A DNA stretch of 64,000 nucleotides from Callipepla californica brunnescens. Its lineage: Eukaryota > Chordata > Aves > Galliformes > Odontophoridae. Each line of letters starts with the position of its first letter. Position 1 is the first letter of the stretch. Below are positions 38,498 to 51,875 of this stretch, piece by piece. Under the pieces are notes generated by a model that was not told the origin of the DNA, did not search any database, and saw only the letters and a program-made list of their open reading frames with translations. The stretch covers positions 13,883,467 to 13,947,466 of the forward strand of contig JALIRH010000001.1 in the NCBI GenBank assembly GCA_023055505.1. Direction: 5' to 3'. Made by a program: the position numbers and the translations under genes.

Positions 38498-41400
38498 ATT
38501 AGCTTAGGCATGGTAGTAATTCAAAGATAAAGCCTTGATGTGATTTATAAGATTTTATATGATTACTGTAAAGTCTTATTTTTTATCTATGTTCACGACA
38601 GTGAATTTGGGACATAATATAAATACAAACACATATATATCCTTACATGATGTTTTATATATTTTTTTAATTTTCATCTTTACAAAGCAATAAACTCCTA
38701 GCCATAGAAATGAGGACAGGAAATAACAAAATAAGATTAAATCTGGAGAATCAGGGGGTGATACAAATGAAAAACGAGTTCAAAACATACATATAGGAGA
38801 AAAAATAAGAAAAGGCAACTGGAAAACAGCAATAAAGCAGAGACCTAAGGGCTGCAATGGACAGGAAATTATAAAGCCATTTCAAATGCAATCTAGTAAT
38901 AACTTACACGGAATAATACTATTTTATCCATCTGAATGAAGATCTCAAAATGATTCATGGACTTTATACATTGCAATAAGTTTCCCCATTGCTGGAAAAC
39001 ATTTGTGGTTGAGGTGTTTTTTCTTGTATTGTATTCTCTTGCTACCCTTTAGAAACACCTAGTTATTTGCAATTAGGTTTTGCTGCCCAGATCTTGCTGT
39101 GTGGCAACAGGGTAGATGTCAGGACACCCAATGCTGTGTGTCCAGCAGGATGAGGGCAGAGTGTTGGTATGTTTGGAGCAGCAGTCCCAGCTGCTGGTGG
39201 GATTCCCCTTTCATGGGACCTCCCTCCCTTTCTTCAGAAGCTGCCCCAGTTTTTCAGAAAACATTCAGAGGAGAGACTGGGAGAGGAGGTTTCCCTGGTG
39301 GGGGTTTTCAAGCAAGCCTGGGTTTGGTTTCGAGGGAAAGTGCCAGTATATGGTTTACGCTTTGCAAACAGAGACTACCTTTGAGGGATAGTATAGTGCC
39401 TGGGTGATCCTTGAATGTAACTAATTGTAATCTTCACAGAGGATCCACTATGAAAAAAAAAAAAATGGGGTGGAAAACTCTTGATGGCTGTGCTTGTACT
39501 GAATTCAATAACCATACAGCACCATTTGCATCCACACAGATACCTGAATTGACCATTAAGAAAGCAGCAGCAGGCTTAACCTGAGAAATACGATTACAAC
39601 AGCTGGTCTGTGGTACATTCTGGTGTTTCAGGCAAGGTTAAAGGCCCCATTCTGATGTTTCTGCAGCCATTAATCTCATCCAGAATATTCAAATTATAAG
39701 ACTTGATTTCTCATCAGCATTCCATGTTTTTTCAGACTTAATAGATATAGCTTAAATTTTCAGTGACCTCAGCAACACGTACTAGGGTGTTCACACAAAA
39801 ATGGTCCTTGTCTCACACCCTGATTTTTCCAGAATTCTTTTTTTAAGCACTACTGCCTACTACAAACAGCACAGTAAACATCATTCTTGAGGAAACACCC
39901 AGCATTTGGTGATAAGAGCAGCATGTATGCTACTGGGACATGCAGTAGAAGCAGTCAAAGGATTTGCTCTCAGGGAAATCATTGCTGTGACTCCCTGACA
40001 CTCTGTGCATCTGGAAAAAAAAAAAAAAACAGTAAGAGGGAATATTTTCAAATAGTGATATGAGTACTTATCATTCCTCTGCTGGTATGTGTGTCCGCAT
40101 GTGTCTACTCACTGATTTTCCATTTATGCAACAGGGATTTTCCAGGAGGAGGTATTCACCACTGAAGTATTTAGATCCTGCAGCTGCAGGTTTAGAGGCT
40201 GGAGAGTGCCCAGATGTTTCCAGCTTTTGTCAGTTCCTGCGTTGGATGCTTGCCCCAGCTCCTACAGCCAACACATTGCCCTTCCTCTTTCGGGTAGGAA
40301 AGTAAAAAGGTATTGTTTCTGCTGGGCTTGCTTTTGAATGCAGAAGGAGAAGGAAAAAAATTGTGGCATATTTTGAAAAATATGGTGTATAAGGCTTTCT
40401 TATGCCCTTATATAGAGAAAAGATATTCAAGAGTGCTTGAAACACACAAAACAGCTGAGTGGGGATGGGACAGACTCTGAAATGTGTTGCTCAGGGTCTA
40501 CCCTAAGGCTACTGGCAATACCATTACCCATGAGATCCCTTCTGGATGAAATCTGGAGGCTGTGCTGGCAGACCCATTAGATGGAGAAATAGTTTCAGGG
40601 TAGGGTGATTAAAATGACATTGCTTTGCTGACATGTTGCACAATTTGTCTTTCAAACTTGCTGAAATATTACCTGTATTGTGTGCACTGCTTGGCCACCC
40701 TGCCTGGCTCAGGACTCCAGAGCATCCAGGGTCTTCAAAGCCTCAAATACACACAGTTGTTTTCTCATTCTGGGTTAATTGCTAAAAGCATCCAAATACA
40801 CTTGAATGGAAGTGAACGAAAGTGAGCAAAGTTAAAAAAAACACTAAAAAATAATCTCTGGGAGAAATATTATCCGTGTCTACATCTGATGGCTGAAGAG
40901 TCAAAATTACCAAGAAGAAAGGTGTTGTTCTGAACACTGAGCTGAAAGACAAACAAGAAAATACTCACAAGAAAAATTTAAATGGTTTAAATATCTCCGT
41001 TTTATTAAATGTAGGGGAAAACAAACATTTCCTGGGAGGTGTCTGTATGCCTTTAACTGAAACTGTATTTAGGCCTAAAATTAGGATTGTTTTTCATTAT
41101 GGAGGATTGTTAAGACGTAATGATTTCATTGGGCAGGAGTTCCTGTTTGGTAAATACTTCTGTTGAATTTGTGTATCCAGACTGAGTTCCTTTGGTTGCA
41201 TTAGTGCATAGATGTATCAGATCTGATTTCTTGTGATTGCTTGGAGCTTTGTGGTCCAATAAATGGGTTGGTTTGGTGCAGCCTACAATCTCATTTTTCT
41301 TATGGGGAGTTCAGCATGGAGAATTCCATGGGAAGTCAGAGTGTACTGCATTTAGGTAGCTCTCTTCCTAAAATGCTTTGTCTCCCAGTGTGAAATATTT

Positions 41401-42564
41401 AATTACTCATATTTGTATAAAAAGTATATTTCTAAATATATTAATACCCACACATCTCATTTCATCTTATTTGATGTAGCAGTATGCTATATGCACTACT
41501 GGAAGTCTTTTACCAAAAAGATCTTTAAGCCATAGAATTAGTAATGCTCTTTCAAAGGCACAGCATACTTCTATATACTTAACTTTCCAGCGTAGGAAGA
41601 CATCACTGTGGACTGACGCAGAACATTATTTGAAGTAGCCCAACTTTGCTTACTGCCTTTTGACATTAGGGATATTTATGAGATGATTATTAAGCTTGAC
41701 ATAATGCTAATATCATTTTCATCCAACTACTTTTTTTTCATCTCAAAGTAAGTGGGAATTTAACTGCTTGTTCCCAATTCATACTAAAAAATGTAATCTT
41801 TAACTACCCAATAGTAAGTTGGTCTCCTCGTTGCACTCAACCCTGGGCATTAAGTAACAGAGTGTCTTGATCTTGAGTTCCAGCCATTCATCTGATACGC
41901 AGGTACTGGTGTCCAAAGTGTTCAGATGGAAGAATAAAGGCCTATTCCCAACATATATCTTTCTGGCCTCCAAATTGACCTGTGTCAGGGAAGGACATGC
42001 TACTGTCTGGAATAGCTACAGGAGTGGCTCAAAGGATGTGAGTGGTATAGCAGATGCCATGTCACACAGCTCATCTCAGCTGCGGAACAGCTTTCTTCCA
42101 AGAACTGCTGGTTAACTGATAGCTTGTTATGTTGGTAGTTGAATGTTCAAATGTTTTATGGAGGGCTCATGATTAATTCAGTCTATTCCAGAAAATGGAT
42201 TTAAAATGGTATGCTACACTCTACTAGAGTTAGTGAAAGAGTTGCCTAACCCAGTATCCTATCACTGGCTTTCATTGGGTGCAAAGGAAATGAGTGACTG
42301 TACTTGCTCAGCTGCTTTCCCTATTTCCATCAAGTTATGACTGATTTCCACAGCAGTAGTTACTATCTTTGTACATCACAACTGTTGGTGTCCTTTTCTC
42401 CTGGTAATCTATCCTGTTGCCTTCTAAACCACTGTAAATTCTTAGTTGTGGCAGCATTTTCTCCATCACTTTTGACTCCAGGGACTTCTATCAAACCTCC
42501 ACCAATATTTTCTATTCTAGAGCTGAAACATAGCAGTCCATTTAACTGTCCATGTTCCTGTTAC
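38498..42564. other. Unique AT-rich non-coding DNA
   Basis: 38570-38860 is very AT-rich with short TA runs. 39100-39400 is GC-balanced and produces three overlapping frames up to 102 codons with no recognisable domain. A runs occur at 39452-39464 and 40015-40029. No gene or named repeat is supported. Confidence 0.5.
40015..40029. repeat. A15 homopolymer
   Basis: Fifteen uninterrupted A with no nearby polyadenylation signal upstream. Treated as simple sequence. Confidence 0.85.
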
Positions 42565-42790
42565 AGAAGCTGTTCCGTTATGGCTGGGATCATACAGGCA
42601 GCATTTCTCTGTATCTTTTCCAGATCTTGTATTCCTTGTCAAGATTAGGAAGTCAGAACTCTGTACAGTGTAAATGAAGCAGGCATTGAGTGGTTTTATA
42701 CAGGGAACATATCTCCTGAATACATGGGCCCTGTGCTGCTCACAAAGCAAACTGAAGTGTCTATCAGGGTCTTAAGCTCACCTTCTTATT
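42565..42790 (-). mobile_element. Ancient CR1/L3-like LINE remnant
   Basis: Read on the plus strand, TCTTTTCCAGATCTTGTATTCC, then AAGTCAGAACTCTGTACAGT, then TGGTTTTATACAGGG follow the reverse complement of an old amniote CR1-type ORF2 3' region: a TTTTCCAG...TATCC block, then a CAGAACTG-ACACAGTA-like block, then a GGATTTATA-like block. Divergence is much higher than in the CR1 copies at 37765 and 47740, so this would be an older family. The match is from memory of the consensus pattern and is not aligned. Confidence 0.5.
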
Positions 42791-45700
42791 GCATTTGTTC
42801 TGAGGGTGGAGAGAAGCATTGTATACTGCAAGGTCACCGAAGCAGATCCTGCTGATTGCTCAGCACCACACGAACAGATAAAAAGAAATTAAACCCCATT
42901 ATGAAGAGGAAGGCATAACTTGAGAGAAATCACCACGTACTCAGAAAATTCTTTGCAATCCATTTGTGAAATCATATAATTTTTTAGGCTTACTATGCAA
43001 AACTGCTCTTGTGAAACCTGTGGAAAATGAGTGGTGGAATAAAATGGATTCAGAAAGTGAACTTGACAGTGTCATATTTTATGTCTTTATCTCTTTACCT
43101 ATGTGTTTTTCTGTAGTCTGCAAACAGTTCAGCAATAAATCATACTTCTTGTCCTCGGATGTCTTTTCCTGTAAGTTACCCTTATTAATTTTGTCTGATT
43201 ATTATACCTGTACTACCATTTGCAGCGTGGTTTTCCACTTTTAAAACCACATCTGTTCACATTCACCTTTCTTCACCAAGATGGAAATAGAGGTTTTGGG
43301 CAAAAACTTCTTCCATAAAAAAGTCTTCCATAAAATTACACTCAACCTGTTTTGTTTACATAAGCTTGATAGCCAGCAGCAATTCAGATTGAATAATTAA
43401 TTTGGACGCCTGATCCTAAGATAAAATGTTGGATTCTTTTGAAGACTGTGGCCCTCAGGGCTATAGGGTTTCTCAAGGTTGCAGTGGTGCTGCCTCTGTT
43501 TGCCAGCTCCCATGTGACTGCATGTACCCTGAAATATTGCTCATCCTTTCTGTTGTGCTCTTCGCATAGAGTAGAAAACCCGTGGAAAGTATATCTAATA
43601 GTGGCTATGGGTGACATTTTGATAGCAGAAGAGTTTTCACCTTCTTAGTAGTTCCACAGGGCTTGCCTCTTCATTTTTGGAACTGTAAATAGAAGCAAAA
43701 TAACATCAGTGTTAGTAATACACGCCTTTAATCAACTTGGCTTAAAGTGATGGCTTCCTAGAAATATCACGCAAACACCCAAGTTGATGAAATATTGTCT
43801 AGCAGTGCAAGGTGAAGCACTTTGAAGTTTGGAGAGGTTACAGGAAAGCTCTAGTGTGGAATGTGGTTGTGTGAGTTGGATTTTAAGTACTCCTGCTCAG
43901 CTGCCTGTACTGCGGATGCCTAAATGCTGCTGAATGCAGAATATTTTTACTCTGAAGTTCCCCAGGGGCTCTCTGTGCAAATTCAAAATAACTTGGCATC
44001 TGTCTCAGAGTGGTGCAGCTAGTAATTATGTATGGAAAAATACCTAAGAGTATATCTGAGCCAAATACTCCCAGGGGAGCACCCTCCTGCCAATCCATGT
44101 GCAGATTGGATGTGCAACAGGGAGGCATGGCAGGAGTGCACTTGTTCCTTTCTAATTCACACTCTAATAATGCACAGAGAAACAAAAAAAAGGGTATATT
44201 ATATACATGAATCTCTGCAACACAGTGTGCCACAAACTGTAAAGAACAGAAATCAGATCTTGCTTATTTCCCTTGCTCCGGATGATTTCCCTGGTCAATA
44301 GGCTCTTGAATCATTTTGCTCACAGCTCATTTCCCTCCTTCCTCATTTCTTTTCCTGTGTCCTCCCCTGCTGCTACCCACTACAGAGCAACACTCTTCTT
44401 CACTTATTTCCTTATTACTTCTCTCACTTATCAGCTCTCCACGTTAAGGTCACTGCTTCTGTGCTGTCTCCACATCCCAAGCTTTTATGCAGCAGGGGCT
44501 CAGAAAACATGCAGCTTTCTCATCCAGGCCCATGAAGGTGGTTCACGTACAGTATGTCTACATATAGAAATTTGAGAGGGTGAAGAGGCAATAGGAAAAC
44601 TACACATCAAGCTCCAATTATGTTCTATTAACCATAGGAAATGGATTTTTTCAGCAAATTAATGCGTGTGTTTTTTTTTTTATTTAGTTACTATAGAAGT
44701 ACATCCTAACTCTCACACTTCTGCTGAGCTCAAGTCCCTCTTTCAAACTAAGCAGGCAGAAGAATTTCTTCTTAAAAATGCCTGAAGGAATTTTTTAACG
44801 TAGGCAGAACATCCATTTTCCCTTGACCTTATCTGGGGCAACAGCCACAGCTGGGTTTTTACAGCTTACATCAGAGAAATGAAATAGGGACCAAATTTCC
44901 TACTGACCTAAAAATGTACAGAAACTGCATCTGCTTAAGCTATTGCCAAAACTGGCTGTTCACATCTTTCTCTAAAACACTGCAGGAAGATAACACTTTT
45001 AAATGTTATTCTCAGAATGAACAATGGAAAGGAATGCTCAAATCATCTCAGTTTAGGTAATATTGATCACACAACACTGAGCACGATGACTGTTTCCATA
45101 AGGATAGCAACCTATCTTAAATGCCTTTGCAGAAAATGTGTTCTCTGCATTGTCTTTTTTAGTCCATCAAATAATCCCACATGATATTGAGATGCACTTG
45201 TGCAATTGTCATGACCTTATTTGCTGCTTTAAATGCAAGTATCCCATACTGCTCAGCCATATGGAATTCAGCACAGTGATATCTGGCAGGACAAGATGAC
45301 CTGCCACAACGCTGTGTGAAAGTTAGAAACCCCAAGGCTGTGCAATGACTGTGTGAACAGAAATAGAGAATAATGATTCCCTTTGAAAGTACTGGAGTTT
45401 ATCAGAAAAGCAAAAAGGATGCATTGCATTTTTATGTCTATTTTGTACTGAAAAAATAAAATTAAGAGAAATAAATATCTTTAAAAGGCTATCAGCAGAA
45501 GTGAACTGCCCAGCTGGCAAGGGAAGGTGACTCAAGCCCAGCTCTGCCACTCCACAATACTGGCACAGCCCAGGCAGGGTGCCCACTCTGTGCCCCTAAA
45601 GGGAGCCCAGGGGTGTTTTGCAGTATCTCCTTTCAGCCCCAAACATGGCAAAAATCTCAGATAGCAAAGTTCAGCAACACTCTGCACACAGTCTCCTTGT

Positions 45701-47739
45701 TTAGCCAAGTCTTTCCCTAAACAAGTTGGCTTTAGGAAAACATTTGGGGGAACTTCTGCTAGGGTTTCAATTGAATCAGCTTTGTTTAGACCCAAGAATT
45801 TTATAAAGAGAGCATTGAAGAATGAAGCAATGCTGGCTGGAGCTCTGCTGGCCCAGGGACACGTGCTTTGCATCACGGGTACCCAATGGGGAGGGAAGCA
45901 CAGCAGTGCTGAGTGTCTGTCCCTAGTGAATGCAGGCATGTCACTGTGTTTCCCTCATATTTGTCTTGCTGTTTCCCCTCTAAGCACTTTGCATCACCCT
46001 GGCTGTATTCCTGAGCTGCATTTCACAGCTCTGACTGGCTCACCGGAGCCCTCGCCTTATCTTTGCATCAGGCAATTCATGGAGTTGCCATGGGAAGTGT
46101 TGTTTGTTACCTGCTACAACTGGGGAGGTTGGAGAAATGGTATCATTTACATTAAAAAAAACACATGCTTGATGAGTGCATGAACTTTTGTTATCTACAA
46201 TCTGGAAAAAAGGTTGGGTTTGCCTGCTCTGAATGCACTCAAACTGGGCAGTGCCCATTCCTCAGCTGTGACTAACCTGCCTGGGATCCCCGGGGATTGT
46301 TTCTCCTTCCAGGTAGGAAACAGCACCAGATATTTTGCCTCTCGAAGCAAAAATGCCTCAGTGAGCAGGGGCAGTGGAGGAGTGACTCCAGGCTGGCAGA
46401 GGCTGAGCACTTGGGAAGATCAAAATCCACTGCAGTCAGCGTTGCAGGCAGAACCCCATCACACCAAGATTTTGCCTGGAAATTGACTTCATGCCATCAA
46501 TAAGAACAGGAAATACTTCTTGTTTTCTCTCAGAAGGGGAACATTAAGTAATGGCTTTATCTTAATTTGTCAGGCTTTGCCCTAGGGACCAAAATTAGGT
46601 GGCTGGAAGCCAGGGAGTAGTTGAGAACCAAAGCATTAACACGCCGATAAAAAAAAATGAAATTCAGTTTAATTAGTTTTGCAGCTGAAAAATAATGAAG
46701 TTCTATATGCCAAAAATCTGAAATGGAGTAATGGAAAGGCCTGTGCTTATACAATAGGGCCTGATTGCAATCTCAGGGCTCCATTTGTATTCGTTTGTAG
46801 CGAGAAACAAAGGAAGGTGTTTGGATTCTCTCTCTTTATATAAAGCCTCTGCTCCAGCACTCAGGGCTGGTCTTGAACCAGGCTTCCCACAGTTTTGCTG
46901 CCAAATCTACAAAATTTTCCTGGCTGATGTTCAGGAAAGTACTGCTCGAACTCTAGGATGGAAAGTTGAAAGGCTTTGCCTGGATACACTGAAACATATA
47001 CAAACAGTGCCTGACGTATGGCACTGATTCATCCTGCACAGGCTGTCCCCACGTATCCCGGGGGAAGGGAATTGTAAAGCTCCCTCTGATCCCTTCGGCC
47101 GCGGGTGTGAGATGTTGGCGGGAGGAATCATCCTAAACACTCATGGAGGCACTTCCCTGTGGGGATTAGCAGCGTTGGGCTGGGCTGCAGTGCTCAGCGT
47201 GCCCAGCAGGCCTGTGCTGGGACAAACAGCTCAGAGACACTACAAGGATAATTCTGTGGCCCCATATGCCATTAGTCACTATGAGTAAGAGGTTGTCCTT
47301 ACTGTGGGAGGAGTGATAGGCATTTTGATGTTCGCCCTCCTGCTGCATACTGAGGAGGCCCAACACAACCTGAACCACAAGCTGGAAGTTGTTCAGCTGG
47401 TTAGCAACAGATGCCCCTAGAAACCTCTCTGCCCAGTGAAGGGTGGAATAGAAGAGCCTCACTGCCATGAGTAGTGTAACAGATGCTCGCCCTATTTACA
47501 GAACCTCGTAGTTTCCTCAAGTGCTGTTATCTGCAGGGTGAGAATGCTTTGTCCCCTTGGTTGAAACACTGCAGGCTGTTCCAGTGCCACTGTCTGTGTG
47601 GTGCCCAGCAAAGATCCACATGGCACGGACAGCTCAGTGTGCCCACACACCTGTTTGGAGCCTGTCCTGCTCAGTCATACCATCCTCTCTGCAGACCACA
47701 TTTCCTATGCAGTGTAGTTTTTCAGTTCAGTGGTGGTTT
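42791..47739. other. Unique non-coding DNA with a pyrimidine-rich block and a CpG-rich patch
   Basis: 44320-44460 is C/T-rich on the plus strand, and a 100-codon frame there is a by-product of that skew. 45530-46480 is GC-balanced with overlapping frames of 135, 133 and 90 codons in both orientations, which argues against any one being coding. 47052-47120 holds six CpGs including CCGCGG, unusual here. No gene or named repeat is supported. Confidence 0.5.
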
Positions 47740-48110
47740 CATAGAATCACTGAGGTTGGAAAAGACCTGTAAGATCCTCTAATCCAACCATCAGCCCATC
47801 ACCACCACCATGTCCCTCAGTGCCACCTCTCCATGTTTCTTGAACACGTCCAGGGATGGTGACTCCACCACCTCCCTGGGCAGCCTCTTCCAATACCTCA
47901 CCACTCTTTCAGAGAATAAGTTTTTCCTAATGTCCAATCTAACCTTCCCCTGGTGCAATGTGAGGCCATTACATCTCATCTTATTGCTGTTACCTGGGAG
48001 AAGAGGCTGACACACATCTCACTACAACCTCCTTGCAGGGAGTTGTAGAGAGCAACAACGTCTCTTCACCAGACTAAACAATCCCACTTTCCCCTGCTCC
48101 AGGCTGTGGT
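47740..48110 (-). mobile_element. CR1 LINE 3' region (5'-truncated)
   Basis: The lower-coordinate edge reads CATAGAATCACTGAGGTTGG, the reverse complement of the CR1 3' end (CCAACCTCAGTGATTCTATG). Upstream in element terms lie the ORF2 C-terminus and the GTTGTAGAGAGCAA block near 48045. It is the best-preserved CR1 copy here, with few differences from the chicken-type consensus as I know it, and is therefore probably the youngest insertion in the window. It is 5'-truncated near 48110. Confidence 0.95.
47791..48015 (-). pseudogene. CR1 ORF2 C-terminal fragment
   Basis: A 74-codon open piece of the CR1 ORF2 C-terminus, with the family motif R(L/F)[12 protein letters not shown] followed by [16 protein letters not shown] and VALRDMV. 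This part of ORF2 lies after the reverse-transcriptase domain. The copy lacks everything N-terminal to it, so it cannot encode a working protein. The open frame persists because the insertion is fairly young, not because of selection. Confidence 0.88.
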
Positions 48111-51100
48111 GTGTGCTTGTCTGTGCCCTGATTGTTTATTTGCTCTTCCATAAACAGGACACATAAGGACAAAGATCTACTATTTACTGCTCATTCCTTA
48201 AACTACCTTTTGTAGAGAGTGGTACCATCAGGTTTAAGCATAGTTGAATAGCACTCATGCTCCCTGCACTCAGCATGACACTGAGGAGCAATCACCCCAA
48301 GGCAGGACCCTGTGAGAAAGCACAGTGTACTCTATTGTCTGTCCTTGGGGTTAGAAAAATGTGAGTTATGCAGCAAAAAGCATTAAACTGACTTAAAAAA
48401 CAAGCGTTGGTTTATGTTTTTATATGCCAGCTGGCATTTTCAAGCTCTAGGTCAAGTTGTTGGGCTGTTCTGGAGGCTGGCATGTCAGTTTTGAGGGAAT
48501 TCATTTTTCTGTACAAACTGTGTAGTTCTGGAAGTGAAGACTTCCCAGATACCAGCAAATATACAGCAACACTCAGACAGTAAAGAGAAAATAGTTTGAA
48601 ATGTAGAGGCTAAGAGAAAAGCATTTATAGCACATATATTTGCCACATTGCCAATCCAAAGGATCACAAGTATGAAGCAAGCAAGCAACTCTATTCACAA
48701 CATTGAAATACACGAGGCATTAGTTTATATTTTTACTTGGTTACATTTAAATGGAGCATTTTATTTTGTTATTGTTTATTAGGCTCCTAAGTCAGACTGC
48801 TGTGCTCGGTAGTGTAACCAGAATGTAAGAGCCTCAGAAATAAATGCATTTGATCAGTGTACAATGTAAGGGGATATCCAGGGAGGCTTAAGAGGAAGCA
48901 TGGTCATTTTCCTCATGCATGGCTTTATTCAAGGTTTGAAAAGGTTTCATTCATCATCCTGGTGAATTGAAGTTTTATAAAACTTGTGACAGAAAGTTTC
49001 ATAACATTTCTGTGATTCAACCAAGGATCTTTAATTGAATGTTGCACACGTCCTTGTTGCTCTCTGTAAAGGTGCTTAACAATCTGGTGTCAGGAAACCT
49101 TGCAAATCTGATATGCTGTCAAAAGCCAACTGAAAGTGAATGAAATAATTTTCAAACACTATTTATATGATTGGTTACTATGAGGGTATCATGTGTCCAT
49201 AAATAGAAACTGTCCATGTCACAGCACAGAGGAACATCAGTGAACTTTAGGCCAGACCCACAGCTTCGTGTTGTAAGATACATCAGTGCAAGTAGATATC
49301 TTATGGATAACTTACAAGTATTGCAGAAAAGAGGACAAGAAATGTTGATTTGGTTATAGTCTGTTGCCCTTGCACTTACAAGGACATTATCTGGCACAAG
49401 ATAAGTGTAATTACAGGCGAGGAGATTAGAACCTGATTCAAACAAGGATTAACAAGGAGTACTTATCTTCTGAACAACTGTATTAATCCAGTATGATATT
49501 TACATTAAATGGGTAATTTTGTTTTGTGAAAACCAGTTGTAACTGTAGTGTAACTGCCTACAGCAGTGATTTTCGCAGACAAAACTCATGTCATAACTGT
49601 TTAAACAGCACCTTCTCCTCCCAACTTCAAGAAATTGGTTTGGGTTGGAAGACACTGTGTTGGGTTTGGGGAAGAGAACTGGCAGGACAATTTTTGTCCT
49701 GAAAGCACTGTGCTAGCACCAAGATGTGATGTTCAGAGAAGTTGCTTGAGCCATCACATAGCAAGAAACAACACTCAAAAAACTGCAGGACTCTAAGCTG
49801 AGGCTCCCCTTTTCAAAACAGATTTTCCAGGGTGAAGTAGCGTTCTTACTGACACTCTGACAAGCAGAAGGAACATTTCTCTGTGTCAGTCAGACGATGA
49901 ATTCTCAATAAACACATTTCAGCCAAATAGGCTTTTGCTCTGTCAGCAGAATATCACACATTCAAGGTCAACAAAATAAAAAATCACGCCCAAGGTTTCC
50001 TACAGCCCACAAGTTTTCAGAATGGGACATATACTCTATTCACTCAGTTTTCAGAGAGGGCGTTAAACAGTAGAGAAAATGAGCATCGTAAGGACAAAAA
50101 AAATCACGAAACTCATTCTACAAAAGACAAAAATGGAACTGCCAAAAAACAGGAAGTTCTTGGAAATGCTTGAGTCCATACCTACTATTCAAATTTAACA
50201 ATAGGCTCTGTGAGAGTGGCGTGCTTGGTCTAATAGCCAGTAGGAGTACCAGATGCACAAGAAAAATCCTCTGTTGAAAGATAACTCTATCCTTGCAATC
50301 TTTAGTGTGCTACCCATTTCATTTCATCATTCACTTTTGATAGTGACTGACATGTGCAAAAATCACCTCCGAACTTCTGGCCTAAAAACCAGCTATGATC
50401 GTTTCCTTGTTACTCATGCCCATGTCACGCAGGAAAAAGCCCATTCAAAGCCACGTGAAAGAGTCCAACACAACAGAAAGGACAAATGAGCCCAGCATGT
50501 TTGTGGCTGCAGTGTGCATTTACTGGCTTAATTCTGGGTGCTTTTGTAGCCTCACTGTCATCATTTGCAATCCGCTTGCTCGCTGTGTTTTTAAGCTGGG
50601 AGTGCTTTTGGTGTGGTACTTTCACTTATCATGTTTTCACAGCACTTAGCAAAGAATTTTCAGTTTGTTGATACTTTGCTACCAAAGCAAGATTAAAATA
50701 TGTAAAGCGTAAAGCTGTAGAGATTTATTACTTCAAATTGGCTTAGATAAGTGTTTTCAAATGTTATTTTTCTAATCTGAGGCCTGTGTTCCTGGACTTA
50801 CAGCTTGTGTGTTGCATTCTACTGTTGCACCCTGTGTTATCATGGACACCTGCGCCTGGCCTCACCCTGCTCAGCCCCTGGCAATCAATGCCAGAAGAAG
50901 ACTTTCACTGGGATCCTTGTGCAGCCAATGCAGCGAGATGAAAAGTATGCTTGAAATCTCTTGCCTGTCCATAAAGCTTCTGAGCAAGCACCTGAAGAAG
51001 TGACTTCCACTTTCCTAAACCATAAAACTGATGTGAGAGTTTGTGAGACACCGTCCAAATTTCTGTTTTCAATAGATAAGTACAGTCATACTGAAGTCAG

Positions 51101-51804
51101 AAATTATGACTCTTGAAGGATATTAATACACGGAAATTTAACATAGCTGCAGAAGCTAAATTTTTTTTTAAATATTTGCAAAAATAATGATATCAAAATT
51201 TGTTCTCAAAAAATATCTCTTTTTTTTGACCTTTTGTATGAATTATTTATTTGCAAAAATGATAGCAAAAAAATCCATATCTCCAGAACCAGGATGTGCA
51301 GACACAAATGGGCTTTATTTAAACACAGGTCTGTTAGAAATTGCATGTTTTTCCAGCATTTGGGAGCCTGAGAAAGTCTGGTGTGAGGTATCATCCAGTG
51401 TATTTCTGCTGCCTGACTTTACACACTCATTTTATGAAGCTAGTTTCCAAGTCATCCTGATATTCAGAGACAAAGTACACCCACAAGGAAAAGCAGAAAG
51501 AATATTCTTTAATGGATATGTTAAATACTTCCTCTTTTTTTTTTTTTTTTTTTTTTGAGTAAGTAACTCTACTGAGGTAGAGCTCAAGGACTACATTCCT
51601 TAAACAGTATTCTTTAGTAGAAATCATTCATTGAAAAAAATTCTTATCACCAGTAGTAAAGATTCTTAAAAGATTAGGATAAATAAGCCATGGAAAAAAT
51701 TTCTGAGGCAGAATTCTCATCATTTCTTATTAGAAGATATATGATGTTTTGGCTGCAGTTTATGAGGTTCAGTGTAAAAATTACTGGGTAGCACTTGATG
51801 GTCC
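48111..51804. other. Unique AT-rich non-coding DNA
   Basis: 48700-49500 and 51050-51250 are AT-rich. 50380-50650 holds three small overlapping frames on both strands without recognisable domains. The 123-codon frame ending at 51558 runs into the T22 tract as poly-Phe. No gene is supported. Confidence 0.55.
51535..51556. repeat. T22 homopolymer
   Basis: Twenty-two uninterrupted T. No minus-strand polyadenylation signal or flanking direct repeat was seen to suggest a retroposed mRNA. Confidence 0.9.
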
Positions 51805-51875
51805 ATGCTATGCAGGCCAGATTAAATGATCACAATGGCCTTTGACCTTAGCAACTACTAATCTTTCATGAGAGC
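51805..51875 (+). mobile_element. Ancient CR1 3'-end remnant
   Basis: TATGCAGGCCAGATTAAATG ATCACAATGG followed by CCTTTGACCTTA and AATCTTTCATGAG parallels the 3' end of old archosaur/turtle-type CR1 elements, which read ATGCAGGAGGTCAGACTAGA TGATCATAATGG, then CCCTTCTGACCTTA and AATCTATGA. Many substitutions separate it from the pattern, so it predates the young avian CR1 copies. The upstream border cannot be placed. Confidence 0.55.

Noticed and set aside
45532..46183. Opposed overlapping frames of 135 and 133 codons
   Set aside because: Both strands are open over the shared part, as expected in GC-balanced non-coding DNA. Neither resembles a known protein.
51535..51556. T22 tract as the tail of a minus-strand retroposed mRNA
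   Set aside because: No polyadenylation signal at the right distance, no flanking direct repeat and no recognisable parent sequence. The same reasoning rejects 25638-25661 and 58051-58067.
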